A DNA stretch of 64,000 bases from PALSA-505 sp036501145. GTDB taxonomy: Bacteria > Actinomycetota > Actinomycetes > Streptosporangiales > Streptosporangiaceae. The notes below the pieces were generated by a model. The model did not search any database, was not told the DNA's origin, and was given only the letters and a program-made list of their open reading frames with translations. The position numbers and the translations under genes are program-made. The stretch spans positions 5,304 to 69,303 of the forward strand of contig DASYAV010000045.1 in NCBI GenBank assembly GCA_036501145.1, in the 5' to 3' direction. The first letter of the stretch is position 1. Every line of letters starts with the position of its first letter. Below, piece after piece: positions 58,095 to 64,000 of the stretch.

Positions 58095-59233
58095 CTGACG
58101 AGTCCGGGCGTGAGCAGGCCGGGCCGCCCGAGGCCCAGGCCGGGCCGCCCGAGGCCCAGGCCGGGACCGGGCTGCCGGACCTGGCGTCCCGGGCGCTGCG
58201 CGGCAGCGTGGTGGCCGCCAGCGACGACTTCTTCGCCGACGCGGCCAGCCTGATCAGCCCGCGCCCCCCGGTGCACCAGCCGGGCACGTTCGGCCCGCGG
58301 GGCCAGCTGTACGACGGCTGGGAGACCAGGCGGCGGCACCTGCCGGACGGCTCGCTGCCCGGCCCGGACGCACACGACTGGGTGGTGGTCAGGCTCGGCG
58401 CGCCTGGTGTGCCGCACGCGGTCGTGGTGGACACCGCGTTCTTCACCGGCAACTACCCGCAGTCCTGCTCGGTGCAGGCGTGCACGCTGCCCGGCTACCC
58501 CGGGCCGGCCGAACTGGCCGCGGCCGCCTGGGAGGAGATCGTGCCGCGCAGCCCGCTGTCCGGCGGCCAGCAGCACACCTTCCCGGTGACCGGCCCGGCG
58601 CGGCGGCGGACGCACGTGCGGCTGAACATCTTTCCCGACGGCGGGGTGGCCCGGCTGCGGGTGCATGGCGAGGTGGTGGCCGACCCGGCACTGGCCGACG
58701 GGCTGACCGTGGACCTGGCCGCGGCCGAACTGGGCGCGGACGTGGTGGACTGCAGCGACCGGTATTTCTCCGCGCCGCGCAACGCGCTGGCGCCGGGGCT
58801 GCCAGCGGTGATGGGCGAGGGCTGGGAGACCCGCCGCCGCCGGGACACCGGCAACGACTGGCTGATCATCCGGCTGGCTGCGCCCGGCGTCATCGCGCTG
58901 GCCGAGATCGACACGCTGCACTACAAGGGCAACGCCCCCGGCGCGGCCATGCTGTCGGTGACCGACGCGCGGCGCACCCCGCCCGGCGGCCCGGACGCGT
59001 GGACGGTGCTGCTGCCGCGGACCCGGCTGCAGCCGGACACCGCGCACCGGTTCCGGGTGGCCGGGCCGCCCGAGGCCCAGGCCTGGCCGCCCGAGGCCCC
59101 GGCTGGGCAGGAGGCCACCCACGCGCGGCTGGACATCTACCCCGACGGCGGCGTGGCCCGGCTGCGGCTGTACGGCTCGGTGACTGCCAGCGGCCTGGCC
59201 GGGCTGCGTCAGCGCTGGGCGGAGACCGGCTGA
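58091..59233 (+). CDS. alc: allantoicase
   Basis: Converts allantoate to ureidoglycolate and urea. The protein (380 residues) has the expected internal duplication of two jelly-roll halves: each carries YDGWETRRR / GEGWETRRRRD, an HDWVVVRLGAPG / NDWLIIRLAAPG strand, and LNIFPDGGVARLRVHG / LDIYPDGGVARLRLYG. Low-complexity AGPPEAQ units occur near the N-terminus (residues 10-23) and again in a loop of the second half; both come from the same 21-bp DNA repeat. The ATG overlaps the allB stop; an ATG three codons earlier is possible. Urease and ureidoglycolate lyase genes are not nearby. Confidence 0.92.
   Translation: MTDESGREQAGPPEAQAGPPEAQAGTGLPDLASRALRGSVVAASDDFFADAASLISPRPPVHQPGTFGPRGQLYDGWETRRRHLPDGSLPGPDAHDWVVVRLGAPGVPHAVVVDTAFFTGNYPQSCSVQACTLPGYPGPAELAAAAWEEIVPRSPLSGGQQHTFPVTGPARRRTHVRLNIFPDGGVARLRVHGEVVADPALADGLTVDLAAAELGADVVDCSDRYFSAPRNALAPGLPAVMGEGWETRRRRDTGNDWLIIRLAAPGVIALAEIDTLHYKGNAPGAAMLSVTDARRTPPGGPDAWTVLLPRTRLQPDTAHRFRVAGPPEAQAWPPEAPAGQEATHARLDIYPDGGVARLRLYGSVTASGLAGLRQRWAETG
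58117..58158 (+). repeat. 21-bp repeat, two copies, N-terminal part of allantoicase
   Basis: Two exact tandem copies of a GC-only-rich 21-mer beginning GGCCGGGCCGCCC and ending GAGGCCCA, coding AGPPEAQ. Confidence 0.8.
59059..59100 (+). repeat. same 21-bp repeat, C-terminal part of allantoicase
   Basis: One exact copy of the 21-mer found 0.94 kb upstream plus one variant copy in tandem (coding AGPPEAQ AWPPEAP). Confidence 0.8.
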
Positions 59234-59239
59234 CCGGGC

Positions 59240-59740
59240 TCAGCGCAGCCCGCGGCCAGTAGTTCCGTCCAGGAGCTCACGGGCCATTTCCAGGTGCCCG
59301 GAGTGCGCCGCGGTCTCCTCGATCACGTGCAGGATCACCACGCGGACGTTCGCTATCTCATCGTCACCGTGGCGGCCACGTGGCGCGTCCGACAGGCTGA
59401 CGCCCGCCAGTATCTCGTCCGACCGATCGCACTGCTCGCGGTAGTAGCCGAGCACGTCGGCCGACGGGCGCTCGCAGGTGAAGGCCATCTCCGGGTCATA
59501 CGGCGGCCGGCCCTCGTCCCACGCCAGATCCACCTGAGACCCAGCGACCACCTCACCGAACCAGTGCCGCTCCACGCCGCCCAGGTGCTCAATCATTCCG
59601 GCGACCGTCCAGCCCGACGCAACCACCGGCGTATGCCAGTTCTCCTCGTTCAGTCCCTCGACTATGGAGCGCACCGAGGACCGCTGGAACTCCAGGTACT
59701 CAAGAAGCTCACGTCTGATGTCATCGTCACTGGCAGGCAC
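59240..59740 (-). CDS. DinB-fold (DUF664) protein
   Basis: A 166-residue helical-bundle protein of the DinB/DUF664 'mini-circle' group: LLEYLEFQRSSVRSIVEGLN, SGWTVAGMIEHLGGVERHWF with the first metal His, FTCERPSADVLGYYREQCDR, and VVILHVIEETAAHSGHLEMA with two further His ligands. These are thiol- or metal-dependent enzymes of mostly unknown function. The GTG follows AAAGGA at 8 bp. It lies 23 bp beyond the glycosyltransferase stop on the same strand and converges on allantoicase. Confidence 0.85.
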   Translation of the reverse strand: MPASDDDIRRELLEYLEFQRSSVRSIVEGLNEENWHTPVVASGWTVAGMIEHLGGVERHWFGEVVAGSQVDLAWDEGRPPYDPEMAFTCERPSADVLGYYREQCDRSDEILAGVSLSDAPRGRHGDDEIANVRVVILHVIEETAAHSGHLEMARELLDGTTGRGLR

Positions 59741-59763
59741 GGTTCCGTCCTTTCCCCTCGTCC

Positions 59764-60897
59764 TTACCGGTGGAACCCGGGTGAGATGGCGGCCAGCGCA
59801 GCGTCGGTGGCGTCCTGCTCGGAAGGCAGCTGCGCGGCCTGTTTCACCGCCGCCTCGCCGAGCCGGGCGGCCAGCGCCGGATCGTCGAGTACCGACAGCA
59901 CCGCCGCGGCCAGCGTGGCGGCGTCGCCCGGCGGCACCAGGAGCGCGCCGTCCGGCCCGGTCAGGTCGGGAATGCCGCCGGCCCGGGAGGCGACGAGCGG
60001 GCGGCCAGCGCGCAGTGTCTCCTGCAAGATCAGCGGCTGGCCTTCCCAGACACTGGGCAGCACAACCACGTCCGCGGCGGCCAGCAGCGCCGGCACGTCG
60101 CCGCGCTGCCCGAGGAACCGCGCCGTCACCCCGGCGGCCGCGGCCTGGCGGGCCAGCGGCTCGCGCAGCGGACCCTCGCCGGCGAACACCAGCAGCGGCG
60201 CCGGATCCCGGTCCCGCCACCGGCCCGCCGCCTCGACCAGCGTGCCCAGGCCCTTCTGCGCGGCCAGCCTGGCCACCACCAGGACAATGGGCACGCGGCC
60301 GGGGCCACCGGCGCCCAGGTCGGTGCGCAGCCGGGCGATCACCGCCTGGTCCGGCGGCGCGGCCGGAGCAGGCGGCGCGGGCACCAGGGCGCGAGCCACC
60401 CCGTGGGCGCCGAGCCCGCGCATCCGCTCCTCAAGGTCGCTGGACACGCAGAGCACCTGGTCGGCGCGGTAGGCGACGAGCCGTTCGAGAAGCCGGTAGA
60501 CGGCGGCCGCCGCCCCTGCCTGCGGCGCGGCGTTGTGCACGGTGACGATCAGCCGGGGCCGCGCGCCGCGGCGGCTGGCCGCGAGTGCGGCCAGCGCGCC
60601 GGCCCGCAGCCCGTGCGCGTGCACTGCGTCGGGCCGGGTGCCGGCCAGCAGTGCGCGCAGCCGCCGCACCGCGGCCAGATCCTGGGCCGGCCGTGGCCGG
60701 TCGGCGATCTCCACCGCCGTGAACCGCGGCCCTTCCCCGTTACCGACATGGGCCCCGGCCGGGCCGCCCGGAGTCCATGTTACGGCGGGAGCGTAGACGT
60801 CCACGGTGACCCCGCGGCGGGTGAGGCCGTCGGCGAGCATCCGCACGTGCCGGACGGTCCCGCCGGTGGACGTGCCGAGCACATAGGCGACCCTCAT
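59764..60897 (-). CDS. GT4-family glycosyltransferase
   Basis: A GT-B fold enzyme of 377 residues. The N-terminal Rossmann half opens MRVAYVLGTSTGGTVRHVRM, and RPDAVHAHGLRAGALAA gives the acceptor side. The C-terminal half has VVARLAAQKGLGTLVEAAGR, FLGQRGDVPALLAAADVVVL and the donor motif PSVWEGQPLILQETLRAGRP. It uses a nucleotide-sugar donor; the acceptor is unknown. The ATG overlaps the murJ stop, and with the MraY-like gene upstream a role in cell-envelope glycan or lipid-linked sugar assembly is likely. Confidence 0.87.
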   Translation of the reverse strand: MRVAYVLGTSTGGTVRHVRMLADGLTRRGVTVDVYAPAVTWTPGGPAGAHVGNGEGPRFTAVEIADRPRPAQDLAAVRRLRALLAGTRPDAVHAHGLRAGALAALAASRRGARPRLIVTVHNAAPQAGAAAAVYRLLERLVAYRADQVLCVSSDLEERMRGLGAHGVARALVPAPPAPAAPPDQAVIARLRTDLGAGGPGRVPIVLVVARLAAQKGLGTLVEAAGRWRDRDPAPLLVFAGEGPLREPLARQAAAAGVTARFLGQRGDVPALLAAADVVVLPSVWEGQPLILQETLRAGRPLVASRAGGIPDLTGPDGALLVPPGDAATLAAAVLSVLDDPALAARLGEAAVKQAAQLPSEQDATDAALAAISPGFHR

Positions 60898-62963
60898 GAC
60901 GCCGCCCCCCGCCGGCCCGGCAGTCTCGTCCTGGCCCGGGCCAGCAGCGACCGTACCTCACCGGCGTCGAGGGCGAACGCGGCGACCGTGAAGACGAGCG
61001 CCACGGCCAGGCAGGCGAGCAGCGCGACGGCCGCGTTCGGCAGCAGGCCGTAGGTGCGCAGTGCGGCCGACACGCCCAGCCCGGCGGCCGCGCCCACCGC
61101 GGCCGCGGCCAGTCCGGCCGCGCAGGCCCGGGTCAGGCCGCGCAGCACAGCGCCGCCGCGGGCCTGCCGCACGGCGGCGACCAGCGCGACCCCGGCGGCG
61201 GTCAGCCCGATGCTGTTGCCGAGCCCGAGCGCGGGCACCACCCACGCCCTGGGCACCAGCGGCACGAGCACCAGGTCGGCCACCAGCACCAGCAGCCAGC
61301 CGCCGGTCACCACTACCGCGGCGACCCGGGTCCGGCGGCAGGCGAACAGCACCCGGGACAGGTTCGCGGCCAGGCCGAACCCGGCCAGACCGGGCGCGAA
61401 CGCGGCCAGCGCCCAGGCCAGCTCGCGGGCCCCGGCCCGGTCGTAGGCGCTGTCGTGGGACAGGAACACCCGCGCCGCCGGGATGCACGCGCCCAGCAGC
61501 AGGGCCACGCCGAGGCAGGACACCAGCGCGGCGGCGCGGGTCGAGGAGGCGACGGCCGCGTCGAAGACCCCGTCGGCCGGCCCGGCGGTACCGGGCTCCC
61601 CGGCGGTACCGGGCTCCCCGGCGGCAGCGGTGCCCGGCTCCCCGTCAGCAGCGGACCCGGTCTGCCCGTCAGCAGCAGTTCCGGTCTCCGCGGCGCCTGC
61701 GGTCGCGGCGGCCCGCGTGGCACCGGCCGGGGCGTCATTGGGCCCAGCACCGTCAGGTGCCGCACCACCTTCGCTGGCCGGAACGCCATCGGTGGCCGGA
61801 ACGCCATCACCGGGTGCGACGCCGTGGGCGAGCACGGCCCCGGCCGCGGCATCGCCGGCGCCCGCGGTGCCGCCTGCCGTGCTGCCGCCGGACGGCGCGT
61901 TATTTTCTCCGGCCGCGGCACCCGGCCGCGGGCCGGCCGCGGATGCGGACAGCACCGGGAACGCGCTGGTGGCGATGGGCACGGCGAGCACCGCATACGG
62001 CACGAAGAACACCTGCCAGCCGAAGTTGTACAGCACCAGGGCACCGGAACCGCCGTGCGCGTTGGCCAGCACGATGACCACGACCGTGCTGATGTTCTGC
62101 GCGATCACGGCGGCGATGCCGGCCAGCGCCAGCGCCCGCACCCGGGGCGCGATGCCGGGCGGAAAGTGCAGCGCCGGGCGCAGCCGGAGCCGCAGCCGGG
62201 CCACCGGGGACAGCGCGGTCACCGCCAGCGCGGCCACCCCGGCCGTGGTGCCGACCGACAGCATGAGCTCGGCGGCCAGCGGCAGCCTGCCCACCAGGCG
62301 GCCATGGCTCAGCGGCACATAGGCGGCGTAGCAGGCCACCACCACGACGCTGGACAGCACCGGCGCCAGCGCCGGCGGCGCGAACCGGCGGTAGGCCTGC
62401 AGAATCCCGTAGCCGACCACGGCCAGCCCGTACAGCACGATCTGCGGGGCGAACACGGCCAGCATCCGCGAGCCCACCGCGAGCATGGCCGGGTGCGGGC
62501 AGCCCGGTGTGCTGGCCAGCAGCAGCGAGGTCAGCGGGCGGGCGGCCAGCGCCACCGCCAGGCTGACCGGCACCAGCAGCAGCAGTGTCCAGCTCAGCAG
62601 GGCCGACGCGGTCTGCCGGGCCTCGGCCCGTGCTCCCGCCGAGGCCGGGCCGGCCAGCACCGGCACCACCGTCCCGGTCAGCGCGCCACCCAGCACGATC
62701 GCGTAGATGATGTTCGGCACCTGGTTGGCGGTGACGTACACGGTGGCCATGCACGCGGTGTGCGCGAAGACGGTGTGCGCGAAGACCAGCTGGCGGCCGA
62801 ACCCGACCACGTTCGCGACCGCGGTGATCACGCCGATGAGCAGGGCGGGACGGCCGATCCCGCGCTGTCCGCCGCCCGTCTGCTGGCCGGTCCCCCGTTC
62901 GGCCGGCCGGACCGTCACCGCGGGTCGGCGGCGGCCTGTTCCGGTATCACCACGGGGGGCCAT
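60894..62963 (-). CDS. murJ: MurJ/MviN-like lipid II flippase with a large low-complexity insertion
   Basis: A 689-residue polytopic MOP-superfamily protein. The first half shows the MurJ pattern: ITAVANVVGFGRQLVFAHTV, QVPNIIYAIVLGGALTGTVV, and YGLAVVGYGILQAYRRFAPP with the last helices of the N-lobe. NFGWQVFFVPYAVLAVPIAT and FPVLSA lead to residues about 341-463, an Ala/Gly/Pro/Asp-rich stretch not found in normal MurJ, after which AALVSCLGVALLLGACIPAA and RVLFACRRTRVA resume the family pattern. A basic tail ends the protein. In related genomes it acts in peptidoglycan precursor export. Its start overlaps the MraY-like gene end by 49 bp. Confidence 0.85.
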   Translation of the reverse strand: MAPRGDTGTGRRRPAVTVRPAERGTGQQTGGGQRGIGRPALLIGVITAVANVVGFGRQLVFAHTVFAHTACMATVYVTANQVPNIIYAIVLGGALTGTVVPVLAGPASAGARAEARQTASALLSWTLLLLVPVSLAVALAARPLTSLLLASTPGCPHPAMLAVGSRMLAVFAPQIVLYGLAVVGYGILQAYRRFAPPALAPVLSSVVVVACYAAYVPLSHGRLVGRLPLAAELMLSVGTTAGVAALAVTALSPVARLRLRLRPALHFPPGIAPRVRALALAGIAAVIAQNISTVVVIVLANAHGGSGALVLYNFGWQVFFVPYAVLAVPIATSAFPVLSASAAGPRPGAAAGENNAPSGGSTAGGTAGAGDAAAGAVLAHGVAPGDGVPATDGVPASEGGAAPDGAGPNDAPAGATRAAATAGAAETGTAADGQTGSAADGEPGTAAAGEPGTAGEPGTAGPADGVFDAAVASSTRAAALVSCLGVALLLGACIPAARVFLSHDSAYDRAGARELAWALAAFAPGLAGFGLAANLSRVLFACRRTRVAAVVVTGGWLLVLVADLVLVPLVPRAWVVPALGLGNSIGLTAAGVALVAAVRQARGGAVLRGLTRACAAGLAAAAVGAAAGLGVSAALRTYGLLPNAAVALLACLAVALVFTVAAFALDAGEVRSLLARARTRLPGRRGAAS
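61575..61943 (-). repeat. in-frame low-complexity insertion with short tandem repeats in murJ
   Basis: The segment encodes repeated GEPGTAA/GEPGTAG units and paired DGVPA(T/S) units. At DNA level CCGGCGGTACCGGGCTCC recurs near one end and GGCCGGAACGCCATC recurs near the middle. No membrane helix is encoded. Confidence 0.75.
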
Positions 62964-63895
62964 GTGCCCGCGTCCGCGTCGCCGCCGTCACCGGGTGCCG
63001 AATTTGCTTCGCCGGAAAGATCCCCTACGGCAGTCTCGCCCGCCGGCGCCGCCACCGGGCGGCGGCCCAGCATGTCGAGCCAGCGTAGCGGCGGGGTCCG
63101 CTCGATGACCTTGGTGAAGCTGACCACCTCGCTGGCCGCGGTCAGCCCGGCGATCCCGGCCAGCACCGCCACCCTGGCCGGGCGGGACAAGCTGGCCGCG
63201 GCCGCCGCGCCGAGCATCGCGCCGAGCGCGTTGGCGCCGGCGTCGCCGAGCATCGCACGTTCTCCGAGATCCTCGGGCAGCAGCGCCAGCGCGGCCCCGG
63301 CCGGGGCCGCGGCACAGCGGCCGGCGGTGCCACGGGACGGCCCCCGCGTCCCGGCCACCAGCGCCGCGCTGCCGGCCAGCGCCACCTTGATCGCGCGGCC
63401 CGGGCGCAGGTCGAACAGGTTGAGCAGGTTGGCCCCGCCCGCGGTCAGCCCGGTGTTGCCGGCGACGTCCACGGCCGGCCCGCCGAGCAGCGCGGCCGCG
63501 GCCAGCCCGGCCGCGCCGATGCCGCCGATCTTCACCGCGCCGCTGGTCACTTCGCCGCGGGCCAGCGCGCCGAGGTGGCCGCGGAACCCGCGCCGGTCTC
63601 CGCTGCCGGCCAGGTCGTCGTAGCAGCCGAACGCGGCCGCGCCCAGCCCCACGGCGGCCAGCGCCGCCCGCGGCCGCGCGGCCAGGCCTGGGGTGACCAG
63701 TGCCGCGGCCGCCGCGGCCACGGCGGCGGCCGGCCCCTCGAGCAGGGTGAGCTGGTCACCGCGGTGATTGGTCCTGGTCCAGGCCGCCCGGCCGCCGGGT
63801 GGCCGCCGGGTGAGCCCGGCGTACCCGGCCCTGGCCGCCGTGGCGGCCAGTGCGGCGGGCAGGATGGCGCCGGCCGGCGCGGCGCGATGGGTCAC
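62915..63895 (-). CDS. MraY/WecA-like phosphoglycosyl transferase-family membrane protein
   Basis: A 326-residue membrane protein with features of the polyprenyl-phosphate glycosyl-1-phosphate transferase family: RTNHRGDQLTLLEGP near the first helix, FGCYDDLAGSGDRRGFRGHL with the D-D pair, KIGGIGAAGLAAAAL, NLLNLFDLRPGRAIK, and AMLGDAGANALGAMLG, equivalent to the catalytic LGDxGS region. It is shorter and more divergent than MraY, so it may be a paralogue with another role. The C-terminal 50 residues are polar. The GTG overlaps the stop of the upstream gene; murJ begins inside its 3' end. Confidence 0.72.
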   Translation of the reverse strand: MTHRAAPAGAILPAALAATAARAGYAGLTRRPPGGRAAWTRTNHRGDQLTLLEGPAAAVAAAAAALVTPGLAARPRAALAAVGLGAAAFGCYDDLAGSGDRRGFRGHLGALARGEVTSGAVKIGGIGAAGLAAAALLGGPAVDVAGNTGLTAGGANLLNLFDLRPGRAIKVALAGSAALVAGTRGPSRGTAGRCAAAPAGAALALLPEDLGERAMLGDAGANALGAMLGAAAAASLSRPARVAVLAGIAGLTAASEVVSFTKVIERTPPLRWLDMLGRRPVAAPAGETAVGDLSGEANSAPGDGGDADAGTWPPVVIPEQAAADPR

Positions 63896-64000
63896 TTGTG
63901 GCTCCCGGTCTTCGTGGTCCGCTTGGTGGTTTTCGTGGTTTTCGACCCGGTCGAGGTGGTGGCGGGGGTGGAACTGGCCGGGGTGGGCGCGGGGCTGGGC
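63892..64000 (-). CDS. 3' end of a gene with a Thr/Lys-rich C-terminal tail (partial)
   Basis: Only the last 35 codons are in the window: a Pro/Ala/Thr/Ser-rich stretch followed by repeated K-T-T-K units and ending GSHK. The stop overlaps the GTG of the MraY-like gene, so it belongs to the same operon. Gene order in relatives would make an SteB/MctB-like protein likely here, but the visible part cannot show this. Confidence 0.6.
   Translation of the reverse strand, partial: PSPAPTPASSTPATTSTGSKTTKTTKRTTKTGSHK

Noticed and set aside
1..64000. tRNA, rRNA or CRISPR arrays
   Set aside because: No cloverleaf with a TTCGA arm, no rRNA-like stretch and no regularly spaced repeat-spacer pattern was seen by reading; a covariance-model scan would be needed to exclude small RNAs.

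Overview
The window is chromosomal DNA from a high-GC Gram-positive actinobacterium, probably a filamentous actinomycete. The signs are very strong G/C preference at third codon positions, frequent GTG/TTG starts, ATGA/GTGA gene overlaps, a mycothiol-type isomerase fold, a DUF5999 protein, a PafBC-type (RecA-independent) promoter upstream of uvrA, and a PucR-controlled purine operon. I cannot fix the order or genus. No rRNA, tRNA, CRISPR array or intact mobile element was seen; the only mobile element is a decayed IS200/IS605-type tnpB.

Left part (0-20 kb): housekeeping genes. menC and menE (menaquinone) flank a large XRE/NB-ARC/TPR regulator. Then come a primary-type sigma-70 factor with a strong terminator, a GNAT acetyltransferase, two tandem paralogous family-5 solute-binding lipoproteins with no permease or ATPase genes, a cysteine-desulfurase-like enzyme with a mycothiol-dependent-isomerase-like partner, small conserved proteins, an alpha/beta hydrolase, uvrA, and an unassigned polytopic membrane protein. 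A row of three DnaA-box-like 9-mers lies at 13.4 kb.

Middle part (20-36 kb): the most accessory-looking stretch. A TetR regulator is coupled to an EmrB/QacA-type MFS pump that carries about 450 extra residues, including three carboxypeptidase-regulatory-like beta-sandwich repeats. A YceI-family protein with one such module in front follows. A TrmH-type RNA methyltransferase and an orphan maltokinase-cap protein come next, then a second, convergent MFS pump with the same three-repeat tail. Further on are a beta-helix protein without a visible export signal, a LuxR-type two-component pair, a metallo-beta-lactamase-fold hydrolase, a nucleotidyltransferase gene broken by an in-frame TAG, a LacI regulator, and an isochorismatase-fold protein lacking the usual catalytic cysteine.

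Purine and glyoxylate block (36.5-47.2 kb and 55.5-59.2 kb): PucR is divergent from uraD-uraH-uox-xdhB-xdhC-(8-oxoguanine deaminase)-xdhA-hyi-glxR. After about 8 kb of other genes come glycerate kinase, allantoinase and allantoicase. Together these predict oxidation of xanthine to urate, opening of urate to allantoin and allantoate, and recovery of carbon through tartronate semialdehyde and glycerate. Glyoxylate carboligase and ureidoglycolate lyase are not in the window. The IS605 relic lies directly at the 5' side of the second half.

The intervening 47.2-55.3 kb holds two aldo/keto reductases, a DUF5996 protein, an Lrp/EamA divergent pair, a YdbT/YdbS-like PH-domain pair and an MntP-like membrane protein. 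The right end (59.2-64 kb), all on the minus strand, holds a DinB-fold protein, a GT4 glycosyltransferase, a MurJ-like flippase with a low-complexity insertion of about 120 residues, an MraY/WecA-like membrane protein, and the 3' end of an upstream gene with a Thr/Lys-rich tail.
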